A stretch of DNA of 64,000 nt, taken from contig NZ_JABMKZ010000002.1 in NCBI RefSeq assembly GCF_013204855.1, positions 558,001-622,000 on the forward strand, written 5' to 3'. Position 1 is the stretch's first letter. Each line of letters starts with the position of its first letter. The notes under the pieces are model-generated. The model made no database searches. It was not told the DNA's origin and was given only the letters and a program-made list of their open reading frames with translations. Source of the stretch: Paenibacillus alba. Lineage in GTDB: Bacteria; Bacillota; Bacilli; Paenibacillales; NBRC-103111. Shown here in pieces: positions 52,426-62,600 of the stretch. Position numbers and translations under genes: made by a program.

Positions 52426-53322
52426 TTGACCGTTAAACGAAGCATTCTTGAAACGATGGGTGATCAATTTTTTCTGCCGGATCTGCCTTTCTATGTCAAT
52501 CGTGTCAACGAGTCCTTCCATATGCTACAGCATACGCATGATTTTATTGAAATCAGCTATGTGGCTGAAGGAAGCGGCGCTCATTATATTGAAAATACAT
52601 CACTAACCGTCTCCAAAGGAGACCTCTTTTTCCTCCCGGTTGGTGTTTCCCATGTGTTCCGTCCAGCATCAACCGCTCACACCAAGCCCCTGGTCGTCTA
52701 CAATTGTCTCTGTACTTCCGAATGGATGAATCAATTGCTGGCGAACCACGCGAATGGCAGTACGGAAGACTTCAACGCTTATTTTACCCAAGCCATTGAG
52801 CAGTCGACTTGGCTTTCCTTCAAAGAAAGCAACGGTGAATTTCAGCCTTTGTTTGAACGGCTGCATTTTGAATATAACGCTCATCGCAGCGGTTTTATGA
52901 CCATTTTCCAGACCTGCGTCGCACAGCTCCTCGTCTATATGCACCGCTCTCAAGCGGATCTCACGCCGGAGGTGACGGAGGTCAAGCTGCAGGATTTGGA
53001 TCGCTTGCTCGCTCACATCCGCAGCAATTGCGGTCAGCTCCTTTCATTGACAGAGGCTGCGGCACGGCTATCGATCAGCGAACGTCAGCTGCATCGCCAG
53101 CTTAAAAAGCACACGGGCATGTCCTTTATGGCCTACGTTCAGCAAGCCAGAATCGAAGCCTGCTGCCGACAGCTCCGCGCAACGGATCACAAAATCAGCG
53201 ATATCGCGGCAAATGTAGGCTATCAGGATATGAAGTTCTTCAATCAGCTTTTCAAAAAGCTGACCGGTGTCACGCCAAGAGACTACAGACAGCAGCAGCA
53301 TGCAAACGAGAATTTGACGTAA
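52426..53322 (+). CDS. AraC family transcriptional regulator
   Basis: A 298-residue regulator. The N-terminal cupin (~15-150: HTHDFIEISYVAEGSGAHYI and GDLFFLPVGVSHVF) probably binds a sugar. The C-terminal AraC double HTH (~195-290) has LTEAAARLSISERQLHRQLK and ISDIAANVGYQDMKFFNQLF. The start is TTG with AGGGTG upstream; the first ATG (52456) would have no ribosome binding site. It diverges from the GH78 gene across 128 bp, so rhamnosidase control is the obvious guess. Confidence 0.88.
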   Translation: MTVKRSILETMGDQFFLPDLPFYVNRVNESFHMLQHTHDFIEISYVAEGSGAHYIENTSLTVSKGDLFFLPVGVSHVFRPASTAHTKPLVVYNCLCTSEWMNQLLANHANGSTEDFNAYFTQAIEQSTWLSFKESNGEFQPLFERLHFEYNAHRSGFMTIFQTCVAQLLVYMHRSQADLTPEVTEVKLQDLDRLLAHIRSNCGQLLSLTEAAARLSISERQLHRQLKKHTGMSFMAYVQQARIEACCRQLRATDHKISDIAANVGYQDMKFFNQLFKKLTGVTPRDYRQQQHANENLT

Positions 53323-53473
53323 AATTGAGGAAATGCTCGCATTTCAATAGAATGAGAGGCTTTGGGGACTTCTATTTGTGACAAAGTAGACGGTGGGATT
53401 GAATGGGGCTGATCCAAGGCCATCTTTAGCGAATACGCTGACTTATAGGCGACGTCCGGGGCTCACCGATTAT

Positions 53474-53660
53474 GAAAACCTGCATATGTGCAGGCATTTC
53501 CGATCAAATCGCGTGAAAATAGAGAATGCCTGCGATTATGCAGGCTTTATAAGCTTTCCATTCAGAAATCGAAAAAAAGTCTCGAAAGGATGCCTATTTG
53601 CAGGCTTTTCACTATTTTGCTTATTCCCACGACGAAAAGGATGCATAATCGCAGGAATTA
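53474..53660 (+). repeat. Quad-hairpin element, family 1, copy D
   Basis: Cores start at 53478, 53528, 53588 and 53639, with spacings 50/60/51. Unit 2 is perfect (GCCTGC-GATTAT-GCAGGC). Units 3-4 show the left-arm variant GGATGC seen at the same places in copy B. It is closely similar to copy B in units and spacers. It lies in the 587-bp gap 53323-53909, whose remainder holds only a terminator. Confidence 0.88.
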
Positions 53661-53819
53661 TGCGAAATGTATGCACGCGTCTGAGGCCACTCTGCCAGCA
53701 TGAAGCAAATTCAAGCGACTCAGGCCAACACAACCAACTCGAGCCACCCCACCATGAAGGTGTGTATCAATAGAAAGACAGGTACAACCTGCTGGCCAAC
53801 TGTCTTCCAAACAACATGC

Positions 53820-53866
53820 AAAAACGCCTCCAAAACCACTGCGCAAGTGTGGATGGAGGCGTTTTT
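53820..53866. terminator. Terminator between AraC and CE7 esterase genes
   Basis: AAAAACGCCTCC...CCACT pairs with AGTGTGGATGGAGGCGTTTTT. A- and T-runs on both sides make it bidirectional. Confidence 0.85.
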
Positions 53867-53909
53867 CGATAGCAACCTAAAAATTTGGGACAGCCGCTTT
53901 TGGACTATT

Positions 53910-54869
53910 TTATAAACCTAACATAAATTGAATGGTCATATCACTGAATCCAGGCAAGCCTTCATGACCGAAGTCTGGGTAGATTTCATACGATTTCTTG
54001 GACTTAATTTTGTTGTATGCCGCAAATTGTGTGGAAGGCGGACAAACCGTATCTGCTAAACCTACAGCCATCAGGACTTCCCCTTGAATACGATCAGCCA
54101 AATATTGAATATCAATATAGCCCAGCTGTGTAAATACTTCCTCTTGACGTTTGTGCTGCGGATCATGACGGCGGAAGTAATCCTTCAGCTCCTGATAAGC
54201 ATCTTTCGCCAAATCCATTTCCCAAACGCGTTTATAATCGCTAAGGAAAGGATATACCGGCGCTAATCGTTTAATACGCGGCTCAAGAGCAGCACAAGCA
54301 ATCGTCAGAGCACCACCTTGTGAGCCACCCATTGCGCCTACACGTTCAGGATCAACCTCCGGCATGCTCATGGCAATTCCCGCCAGCTGCGCTGTGTCCA
54401 AGAAAATATCTCGGTACAACAGTTGATCGGGATGATCATCAATCCCGCGAATGATGTGACCACGCAGGGTTGTCCCTTTCACCCCGCCTATATCTTCCGA
54501 TAAACCGCCTTGACCGCGGCAATCCAGCGAGAAGAAGGAGAAACCTAAGGCTGCATATTGAATTTTGTCCGACCAATCGCCTGAATTTCCAGAATAGCCA
54601 TGGAACTGAACAATGGCTGGATGAGGCGAGGTTGCGTGTTTCGGACGTACATATTTGGCATAAATGCGTGCGCCTTTTACACCTGTGAAATAGAGGTCAA
54701 AGCACTCTGCATAAGGAACCTGAAACTCACTTGGACGAAGCTCAATTTGCGGATCAATCGCCTTCATTTCTGCGATGGCCCGTTCCCAATAAGCATCAAA
54801 GTCGGCAGGACGGGGGTTACGGCCTTCATACTTGAGCAGGCTTTCTAAGGGCATGTCAACTAATGGCAT
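53910..54869 (-). CDS. Acetyl xylan esterase / cephalosporin-C deacetylase, CE7
   Basis: A 319-residue alpha/beta hydrolase of carbohydrate esterase family 7, the usual length. RGQ in LDCRGQGGLSEDIGG (~115), the nucleophile Ser in MGGSQGGALTIA (~181), Asp in GLADTVCPPSTQF (~270) and His in DFGHEG (~300) form the family set. It removes acetyl groups from xylo-oligosaccharides and other acetylated substrates in the cytoplasm. It lies 24 bp downstream of an unknown protein, probably in one operon. AGAGGAAG precedes the ATG. Confidence 0.92.
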   Translation of the reverse strand: MPLVDMPLESLLKYEGRNPRPADFDAYWERAIAEMKAIDPQIELRPSEFQVPYAECFDLYFTGVKGARIYAKYVRPKHATSPHPAIVQFHGYSGNSGDWSDKIQYAALGFSFFSLDCRGQGGLSEDIGGVKGTTLRGHIIRGIDDHPDQLLYRDIFLDTAQLAGIAMSMPEVDPERVGAMGGSQGGALTIACAALEPRIKRLAPVYPFLSDYKRVWEMDLAKDAYQELKDYFRRHDPQHKRQEEVFTQLGYIDIQYLADRIQGEVLMAVGLADTVCPPSTQFAAYNKIKSKKSYEIYPDFGHEGLPGFSDMTIQFMLGL

Positions 54870-54893
54870 TTCTCTTCCTCTTTTCTATTTTGT

Positions 54894-56546
54894 TTATGCG
54901 ACCGTGTAGGTAGTTAAATCAACGGGTTGATCATTGACTAATCTTGTAATCTCCCTATCTGGACCACAGCTTAACACCAAAATTTCCTCGCTCAAATTCG
55001 TATATGTAAGGTTGAATGCTTCTTTAGATGTCTGGTAGTCGGGTTGTTTGGTGTTCATGCAGCTTACAAATTGCTGAAGATTGATAATTCCCTTGGCCTG
55101 CGCTGCAAGCTTATCCATGCATTCTATAACAACGGCATTCTTGTTTCCTTTGCTGGTAACGACGCTGCGGTCCAGTTGAACCTCTCTTTGGAAAGGCTGA
55201 TCCATATATACGGCCATATAAACCTGACCACATAAACCGAACAAACCGTTCGTTTCCTCTACCCACTCGCCTACAGGCAGACAGCCTATAATTTGATCAG
55301 ACTGATCTTCAGGAATTTGATAAGAAGCCATTATAACGTTGCGATGAAAAAGCACTTCCACATATTCGCTTTGGTGGCGCAGATCTCCTTCACTAAATTT
55401 GTTTCCAGGATGGAAAAAATAAGCATGATTGACCCCCGGTGTTGCACAAAGCGGTAAACAGACATCCCAACGGTGCTGTTCATTGTCAAATTCTGCAATA
55501 CGCTCATACATTCCGCCTACAGCAAAGCTCTCTGTGAGATAAAGATAGGAGTGCAGAACGTCATGATCATGAAGCCCCTGACCGACTTGTTTGGGCACCT
55601 GACGTTTGACTTCAGTTGGAACAAAGCGGTTTAAAGCCTTAGCCTTAATTGCCTCAGAAGCCTCATAAGCCAGAAATCCCGCATATTCTGTTCGAGGCAT
55701 ATGATCCGGCAAAGAGAAATCGCCGAATTGCACATAATCGTGCAGAACATTCGTATCCTTGGGCATGTCATGCGGCCAAATGCGTGAATGGGCGCCTGCC
55801 CATGCCCCACCCAAATAATACGTGGCGCGAACGTTCCACAAATAATCCAGCATCTCAGCCAAAGTGGTTTGGATCGCTTCATCTTTTATAAGCTCCCACG
55901 CACAAGTAAAAGCCTGCACCCAATGCCAAAACCAAGGAAGTGCGCTGTACTCCACCATTCCAACTGTCTGGATGCGCTCGAGCGTGCTGCGCAAGGACTG
56001 AAAGCCATCCTCCAGCAAAGCTTTATCTTCATACAGCTGCCCAAAAATAAGCTTGGCAGCGGTATACTTCGCTTCATGATGATTATAAGCAGTCATAGGC
56101 TTGCGATAAAAATTGCTTTGATAAATATGATGAAAGGTTCTGTCAAAAGAACTCCGCAGCGATACACTCATTTCATGGGCATAGCGCTGGTAGAAGATGA
56201 CCATCAAACTTCCCATTAACTCAACTGGCAGCGTATTTTTGGAAGCTTCTTCTGGTGAAGGGAAGAGATTAAGCGGCCAATGTCCGTAGGTTGCACTCTC
56301 CGGCTGCTGATCCTGAAGCTCGAGAAGCAGGAGCAGAACACCTTCCGCTTTACTTTTTGCTTGCTCGCGATCTCCCTCAAATGGAATTGTCTGATCCTGA
56401 GAAGCCGCAAATAAATAGGAAGCGTAATAGAAATTGTCTCGGACATCTTGTTGAAATAGGAACCCACTATTCAAAAGAGGCTGCTGATAAGCCTTTGCGG
56501 CAATTTTTGTTATGATTTCAACTTTGCGCTGCTGTAAATTCGTCAT
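54894..56546 (-). CDS. Unknown protein, possibly (alpha/alpha)-toroid glycan-active
   Basis: I do not recognise the family of this 550-residue protein. Residues ~1-330 look mostly helical with aromatic-rich segments (NHHEAKYTAAKLIFGQLYED, LPWFWHWVQAFTCAWELI, GGAWAGAHSRIWPHDMP). The end (~400-550) looks beta-rich (YVEVLFHRNVIMASYQIP). This layout recalls glycosidases or lyases with an (alpha/alpha)6 domain plus beta-sandwich, but no catalytic set is identifiable. There is no signal peptide. It precedes the CE7 esterase by 24 bp, so a role in intracellular saccharide breakdown is plausible. ATG 56546 has AGGGG 9 bases upstream. Confidence 0.65.
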   Translation of the reverse strand: MTNLQQRKVEIITKIAAKAYQQPLLNSGFLFQQDVRDNFYYASYLFAASQDQTIPFEGDREQAKSKAEGVLLLLLELQDQQPESATYGHWPLNLFPSPEEASKNTLPVELMGSLMVIFYQRYAHEMSVSLRSSFDRTFHHIYQSNFYRKPMTAYNHHEAKYTAAKLIFGQLYEDKALLEDGFQSLRSTLERIQTVGMVEYSALPWFWHWVQAFTCAWELIKDEAIQTTLAEMLDYLWNVRATYYLGGAWAGAHSRIWPHDMPKDTNVLHDYVQFGDFSLPDHMPRTEYAGFLAYEASEAIKAKALNRFVPTEVKRQVPKQVGQGLHDHDVLHSYLYLTESFAVGGMYERIAEFDNEQHRWDVCLPLCATPGVNHAYFFHPGNKFSEGDLRHQSEYVEVLFHRNVIMASYQIPEDQSDQIIGCLPVGEWVEETNGLFGLCGQVYMAVYMDQPFQREVQLDRSVVTSKGNKNAVVIECMDKLAAQAKGIINLQQFVSCMNTKQPDYQTSKEAFNLTYTNLSEEILVLSCGPDREITRLVNDQPVDLTTYTVA

Positions 56547-56572
56547 ATGTGTCATCCCCTATTTGTAAAAAA

Positions 56573-56585
56573 TTGAAACGTTTAA
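56573..56585. promoter_or_regulatory. LacI-type operator candidate upstream of the unknown/CE7 operon
   Basis: TTGAAACGTTTAA, nearly palindromic about the central CG and close to LacI-family half sites (TGAAACG/CGTTTAA). It lies about 27 bp upstream of the operon start, over the likely transcript start. Confidence 0.4.
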
Positions 56586-56654
56586 CCTCAGTTTATATGC
56601 AAACAAAACAGGCGTCAATGCTAAGTGGCATTCACATTTCCCACATTCTGGTCG

Positions 56655-56683
56655 TTGCTATCACTGGACTTTTCTTATAAAAT
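56655..56683 (+). promoter_or_regulatory. Possible metNPQ promoter
   Basis: TTGCTA (56655-56660), 17-bp spacer, TAAAAT (56678-56683), about 60 bp before metN. No S-box (SAM) riboswitch was recognised between this and metN, although SAM or T-box control is common for methionine transporters in this group. Confidence 0.45.
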
Positions 56684-56743
56684 AATTAACCGTTGGTTAA
56701 AATATACAATCACCCATTAGGTACGGCATTGGAGGTATTCATC

Positions 56744-57769
56744 CTGATTCATATCGAAAATTTGCAAAAAGTATATGAGGACGTGCCGGGACGTCTACCG
56801 GCCATACAGAAAATCCATTTACATATTAAGCGTGGCGAAATCTTCGGAATTATCGGACATTCCGGTGCAGGGAAGAGTACGCTGCTCCGTTGTGTGAATT
56901 TGCTGGAACGCCCCTCCTCTGGAACGATTCAGATTGATGGTGAAGAAATGACCCGCTTGGATGCTCGGCAGCTGCAGACGAAGCGGCGCAAGATCGGAAT
57001 GATCTTCCAGCATTTTAATCTCCTCTCCTCCTCTACGGTAGCTGAAAATATTGCTTTCCCATTGAAATTATCAGGGATCGGACAAGCAAAGCTCCAAGCA
57101 CGCGTCCAGGAGCTGCTGGATCTCGTTGGGCTGCAGGAGCATGCCCACAAATATCCGAACCAGCTTTCCGGCGGTCAGAAGCAGCGCGTAGGCATTGCCA
57201 GAGCTTTGGCTAATCATCCAGACATCTTGCTATGTGATGAAGCAACCTCTGCACTTGATCCACAAACAACGAATGCTATTCTTGCTCTGTTGCTAGATAT
57301 TAATCGCAAGCTGGGCATCACAATTCTGCTTATCACTCACGAAATGCAGGTCATTCGAGCGATTTGCGACCGTGTAGCCGTGATGGAGAAAGGCTTGATC
57401 GTCGAAACCGGAAATGTGCTCGATGTGTTCCTGAAACCACAACATGCGGTCACAAAAGATTTTGTTGGGCAAATATCTGACTTCACCACACAGATGGAGA
57501 ATGAACAAAGCGAGGATCAGAGCGATTCTGCCGGGACTTTGATTCGAATTACTTATATCGGCAAGCAAACCTATGAACCGATTTTGTTCGAAACCGTCAA
57601 GTTAACGGATGTTTCCTTCGCCATTCTACAAGGTACCATTTCTTCGATGAAAGGCGTTCCTTACGGCCAATTGGTAGTCCGATTAACCGGCGGGCAGCCG
57701 GAGGAAATCGCAGCCGTCATTGACAAGCTCAGGCAAGAAGGAATCGAAGTGGAGGTGATGACGGTTTGA
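56744..57769 (+). CDS. metN: Methionine ABC transporter ATP-binding protein, CTG start
   Basis: A 341-residue ATPase. Walker A GHSGAGKSTLLR, signature LSGGQKQRVGIARAL and Walker B LLCDEATSALDP are followed by the H-loop ITHEMQV. The C-terminal NIL domain (~265-341) is the methionine-sensing regulatory domain of MetN. The expected first residues (IHIENLQKVYED) follow a CTG at 56744 placed 8 bases after GGAGG; no ATG or GTG fits. An in-frame TTG at 56729 lies before that site. It forms an operon with metP and metQ. Confidence 0.9.
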   Translation: MIHIENLQKVYEDVPGRLPAIQKIHLHIKRGEIFGIIGHSGAGKSTLLRCVNLLERPSSGTIQIDGEEMTRLDARQLQTKRRKIGMIFQHFNLLSSSTVAENIAFPLKLSGIGQAKLQARVQELLDLVGLQEHAHKYPNQLSGGQKQRVGIARALANHPDILLCDEATSALDPQTTNAILALLLDINRKLGITILLITHEMQVIRAICDRVAVMEKGLIVETGNVLDVFLKPQHAVTKDFVGQISDFTTQMENEQSEDQSDSAGTLIRITYIGKQTYEPILFETVKLTDVSFAILQGTISSMKGVPYGQLVVRLTGGQPEEIAAVIDKLRQEGIEVEVMTV

Positions 57770-58428
57770 ACATGACATGGGACATCAATTGGACTGAAAT
57801 TACCAAAGCTACCGGTGATACGCTTGTCATGCTGGGCTGGTCACTCCTGTTCACATTTATCATTGGTATGGCATTGGGCATTATTTTATTTCTTACTTCC
57901 AAAGGGCAGCTGCTGCAAAATCTGCCGCTGTACAGCGTGCTTTCCATCGTTGTGAACATCCTGCGGTCTGTGCCTTTCGTCATCTTGATGATCTCGGTAT
58001 TCCCGATCACCAAAGTGCTGGTGCACACGACCATCGGCGTGAAGGGTGCTATCCCGCCACTTATCATTGCAGCCGTGCCCTTTCTGGCGCGGCTCGTGGA
58101 ATCTGCGCTGCGCGAAATCGAGAGCGGCGTCATTGAAGCCGCTCAGTCGATGGGCGCAACGCCATGGCAAATCGTCTGGCGCGTTCTGCTGCCGGAAGCG
58201 CGCCCGGGTCTGATCTCAGCCGTCACGGTAACGGCTGTCGCTCTGCTCTCCTACTCCGCCATGTCAGGCGTCGTCGGCGGCGGCGGCCTTGGCGATCTTT
58301 CGCTGCGTTATGGTTATATGCGCTTTCGCACCGACATCATGATCGTGACCGTCGTCATTCTCGTGCTTTTCGTCCAGCTGCTGCAAATGCTGGGAGATCG
58401 TTTGGTTACCAAATACAATCGTAAATAA
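57766..58428 (+). CDS. metP: Methionine ABC transporter permease
   Basis: A 220-residue permease with five hydrophobic helices, of MetI/MetP type. The cytoplasmic EAA loop is EAAQSMGATPWQIVWRVLLPEA (positions ~125-146), preceded by a conserved RSVPFVILMI helix. The start TTG overlaps the metN stop by 4 bp; ATG 57772 is an alternative. The second half (about 58000-58420) is clearly more GC-rich than metN and metQ around it. It forms the membrane channel of the D/L-methionine importer. Confidence 0.92.
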   Translation: MNMTWDINWTEITKATGDTLVMLGWSLLFTFIIGMALGIILFLTSKGQLLQNLPLYSVLSIVVNILRSVPFVILMISVFPITKVLVHTTIGVKGAIPPLIIAAVPFLARLVESALREIESGVIEAAQSMGATPWQIVWRVLLPEARPGLISAVTVTAVALLSYSAMSGVVGGGGLGDLSLRYGYMRFRTDIMIVTVVILVLFVQLLQMLGDRLVTKYNRK

Positions 58429-58450
58429 TCGTTTTGGAGGTATTCACACC

Positions 58451-59299
58451 ATGAAGAAATTATCAGCAGCCTTAGTGGCCTTACTATTCGTACTTGCTCT
58501 TGCCGCATGCGGACAAAAAATAGCGGAACCCCCTGCAAGCTCGGCGCCTGCGGCATCTGCTGCACCCGGCACATCCAAAGAAGTTACACTGAAAGTTGGC
58601 GCTTCATCCGTTCCGCATGCTGAAATTCTGAATAACGTTAAAGCCAAGTTGAAAACAGAAGGCGTGAATTTAGAAGTTATCGAATTCAACGACTACGTTC
58701 AACCGAATGTTCAAGTGTTTGAGAAGCAGTTAGATGCCAACTTCTTTCAACATCAGCCCTATTTGGATCAATTCAACCTCGACAAAAAGCAAAATCTCGT
58801 TAAAGTCGTAGGCGTACACATCGAACCGTTCGGCGCTTACTCGCAAAAGGTGAAATCCGCTGCTGACTTGAAAGAAGGCGCATCCGTCGCGATTCCGAAT
58901 GACCCTTCCAATGCTGGCCGCGCACTTGCTTTGATGGAGAAAAATGGTCTAATTAAGCTCAAAGACGGCGTTGGCATCAAAGGCACTGTTCAAGATGTTG
59001 TAGAGAATAGCAAAAAGCTGCAAATCAAAGAGCTTGACCCAGCTATGCTGCCGCGTAATGTCGGCGAATTTGACCTCGCCTTAATCAATACGAACTACGC
59101 TTTGCAAGCGAACTTGCTGCCTACGAAAGACGCGTTATTTATGGAGGACAAAAACTCCCCTTACGTGAATATTCTTGTATCTCGCCCGGACAACAAAGAC
59201 TCCGAAGCTATGCAAAAGCTGGCCAAAGAACTCAATTCCGAGGACACGAAGAAATTCATCGAAGATAAATACAAAGGTGCGATTGTTCCTGCCTTCTAA
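58451..59299 (+). CDS. metQ: Methionine-binding lipoprotein
   Basis: A 282-residue NlpA-family receptor. The lipoprotein signal peptide ends in LALAACGQ, followed by a Pro/Ala/Ser linker. The mature protein begins LKVGASSVPHAEILNNVK and contains NFFQHQPYLDQFN (~95) and SVAIPNDPSNAGRALALME (~145), both typical of MetQ. It binds methionine outside the membrane and delivers it to MetNP. GGAGG lies 10 bases before the ATG. It is the last gene of metNPQ; quad-hairpin copy E follows. Confidence 0.93.
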   Translation: MKKLSAALVALLFVLALAACGQKIAEPPASSAPAASAAPGTSKEVTLKVGASSVPHAEILNNVKAKLKTEGVNLEVIEFNDYVQPNVQVFEKQLDANFFQHQPYLDQFNLDKKQNLVKVVGVHIEPFGAYSQKVKSAADLKEGASVAIPNDPSNAGRALALMEKNGLIKLKDGVGIKGTVQDVVENSKKLQIKELDPAMLPRNVGEFDLALINTNYALQANLLPTKDALFMEDKNSPYVNILVSRPDNKDSEAMQKLAKELNSEDTKKFIEDKYKGAIVPAF

Positions 59300-59395
59300 A
59301 GCACTTTCCTATCTAGGATTGTTATCGTCAGGGAATGCGGCTGTTGATTAAGCCCCGGCGGGGCCTGTTTACAGGTCTGCCCGGACTAGCTATGT

Positions 59396-59585
59396 TAAAG
59401 CCTGCGAAAATGCAGGCTTTTTCAATGAAATCAGAGCAAATGAAAGAAAAGCCTGCGATTATGCAGGCTTTTTTAGCATTTTCATCCAAATAGTAATAAA
59501 GAGACACAAATGCCTGCACAATCGCAGGCTTTTGTTAATAACAGGAGCTGTACAGAGCTAAAGGATGCACAATTGCAGGTTTTCC
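59396..59585 (+). repeat. Quad-hairpin element, family 1, copy E
   Basis: Cores start at 59400, 59451, 59512 and 59563, with spacings 51/61/51. It has the best stems of the five copies: three perfect GCCTGC/GCAGGC cores with A and T flanks, and one GGATGC variant at unit 4 as in copies B and D. It fills the gap between metQ and the convergent 1048-residue protein gene (59300-59628) and is the only clear terminator-like structure there. Confidence 0.9.
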
Positions 59586-59628
59586 GCCTCCAACGTCACT
59601 TAATCCCGTTTAGCATGCCTGTCAATGA

Positions 59629-62600
59629 TCAAGTACCGTATACTTTCCACGATTCTACCCCAGTTGAAGTGGTCGATTTGGCGGTGATATTTAATCTGAT
59701 TTTCATTGTCGATACGGGGGTAAAGGTTGTCGTATTATACTGGTTAGCCACAATCCCTAGCCCGGACGGACTTGCTACATTCACCCATGCCGTCCCGTTC
59801 CAGTATTGCAGCGTATAGGAAGCAGGCAGGTCGATGCCTTGATCGTCATCAAACCAATAGATATCGGTTTTTGAGATCGTTTTGGCACTCGCGAAATCAA
59901 TCTGCAGCCATTGTGTCGTGCCTGGGTTATCCCAGTTGCCATAGACGGCATGGCCTCTATCATTTGAGCTTGTTGGCGTGTAACCATCATTCATGCCTGC
60001 TAGACTTTCCCAGGAAGATACGAATGAAGTGGTCACCGTCCCTTGAGGCGCGATATCCACTGGTCCAGTAGTTGTGCCGGCTTGCAGCTTCACCTCATAC
60101 GTCGCCGCTGTGCCAATGTTTAGGCTTACGATCGTTTTGGACCCATTAGCAGCAGATACTGACCCAACGACTGCATTGTTGAGAAGCACATCATACGTGC
60201 CTGCAGCCAGTCCGCTAAACGAAACTTTTGTCGTATGGGCCGCTGATGGCGTTAGATTTTTCAATGTAAAGCTCACATTATTTTTGGCAATTGCGACCGT
60301 CGCAGTGGAGTACTGATCCCTTTCAAGCTCCATGGAGAGCTTCTGGGTAATCAGATTCAACCTTTTGAACAATCCGTCCTTCGGCGTGATCACATAGCTC
60401 GAACCGCTCTGGGTCACATCGGCACCATAACCATAAAGCCCAAATATAGGATCAACCGCGATATCCGCACTGAGAATTTTGAGCGCTCCGAACAACCCCA
60501 GATCCGCTTCCCCGCTCATCCCGCGCCAGCCATTGAACAGCGGTCCGCCGTCCAAACCAAGAGCGCCATAATTGCCTTTCTCTGCTTGGTAGGTCCAGGA
60601 AACAGCACCGATATTAGCGGCATCCGAAGAGATTTGCCCAGAGTTAATCGCACCAATATTAGCAATCTTCGCCGCATAGGAAAGTCGCTGCTCCACTTCT
60701 GGCGTTGTGGAATGATTGCGTATCCAATCGTCCATGGTATAGCCAGCCAACGAAGTGGTGTATTGGAAATTCCACCAGTTCTCGCCTGTAATGGTTACCG
60801 GATCTGCGTAATAATACCAGATGGGCATTTGTCCGCGAGCAGCCCGCGTTTTGTTGTTGATTTTGCTCATCATCGTTGTATTATTATTCATTTTGGCCAG
60901 CGTATAAACGGCTTCTTCCCCTGTATTATCGTAAGAATATTCAGAGCCGTAGGGGTAGGTCGTGTTTTTGAAATTATTATATTTTGTTGCCATTTTCGCA
61001 ATCATATCATTGGCTTGTGTGGTATAGCCTTCATCTTGCAAGGCTTTGATGATATCCGGGGTTGTCAGCTCACCCATGAGGCCGGTATTCCAGTTATAAG
61101 CAACAGGGCCATCATACAAGGCTTTGAAGATGTTATATGCCCTTAATAAATAAGTGTTTTTCGTTTGCGCATACGTGATGAGATTCGGATACAGCTTCGC
61201 AATTTTATACATGCTGAAATACGTGTTATAAATATGCGGATACGCATAGCCGCGATACGTCGGGGTATCGTTCGGCTCCGGCATTAAGAAGTCATGAATG
61301 AGATAATCCGTATGATTATTCACCATAAGCCGATTCCAGATCGCAGTTTCCAAATACTGATCCACCGCAGTCACTTCGGCTGCCACAGGTGTCAGCGCAT
61401 TTTTCTCTGCGAGGAATTGGCCGTGCGTATAGCCCCAATCATCTCCCCAGCCCCAATATCCGGCAAAAGAGCCCCGCTTCGCTTTATTTTGCATCATCCA
61501 ATCGTCGAATACTTTGTCATAGATTTGCCCTGGCGCATTCCACTGCGTTTTGTTCACCATGAATGTGGCATGTCTTTGCAGCGCAGCATCAATAGGCTCT
61601 ATGGCATAAAATTGAAGAACCGTTTTCTCGCCGCTGCCATAGTTGACGGTTATGTTGTTTGGCCCCAGATGCGTGAGACTGAGGTCATAAATTTTATGAT
61701 CTGTGCCTGTTGTATTCACGTAAGTGATTGTCGTTTCAGAAGGATATTGCGCTGTCACCGAAGTAATCGCCTTCGACGTGTGCAAATCAATCTTCGCCTT
61801 CATATTGGTAGCGAACATCATGCCCGGTACAACCGTTACATCAACGAGTCCTTCTGTGTATAGGCGATCTTTCATCGCGTTCTCGTTCGCCACTTTAATA
61901 AATTTAAAGGCATACGTTTTGCTTTGATTGGCTGTTAGAATAAGGCTTGTATTCGGCAAATAGCCGCGGTTTGTGCTTTTAATGACACTCGAGTGAATAT
62001 AAAAGACATTCAGCCCTTCTGTCCAGCCCCCTTGATCCATCGCCCACTTGCTGCCTGGATGTTCTTCAATTCTCCAGCGATCCTGATACTCGAATCCCGC
62101 GCCAGTGGCAGCATCCGGTATCAGCAGCAGAAAAGGTCCGATTCCACTAGGCCGTGCAGCTGTAATATAAGAGTTATTGTTCCCTACATAGGAGTGCGTG
62201 ACAACTCGTGTTTCATAAATCGGATCATTCCCTGCTGTCCAAAACTCATTGAAAGGGAGCGGCAGGCCTACATCGCCGAACTCAATCGTTTGAGCGCTGG
62301 TATTCGTCAAATTAATAGACCACTGCAAATAATCATTCACTAATGCATAAGTCACAACGACTTTGAAGTTCTTAATCCCTTCACTATTCGCAGAATTCTG
62401 ATAAGTGACTGTTACCGTATTTCCGCTTTGAGTAATCGTTCTCCCGTCCGCAGACTTACTCGTATAGGCTTTGGTCCAAGCACCGCTGCCCAGCTTGTAG
62501 GTGAACATTAATTCGCCCAGCCACTCGTGATCGGCCGTATTTTGATTCGGCGCATTCGTCCCATTCATCACATAATCTGTGGCGAACGTATCCCCGGTCA

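Noticed and set aside
53700-53915. Small ORF between AraC and CE7 genes
   Set aside because: It reads through a bidirectional terminator and into the esterase stop, and has no ribosome binding site.
56556-56743. SAM (S-box) or methionine T-box leader before metN
   Set aside because: None of the conserved riboswitch cores and no terminator/antiterminator pair is present.
59349-59390. Separate metQ terminator (CCCCGGCGGGG and CCTGTTTACAGG)
   Set aside because: Short overlapping stems without a T-run; copy E directly after it is a better terminator candidate.
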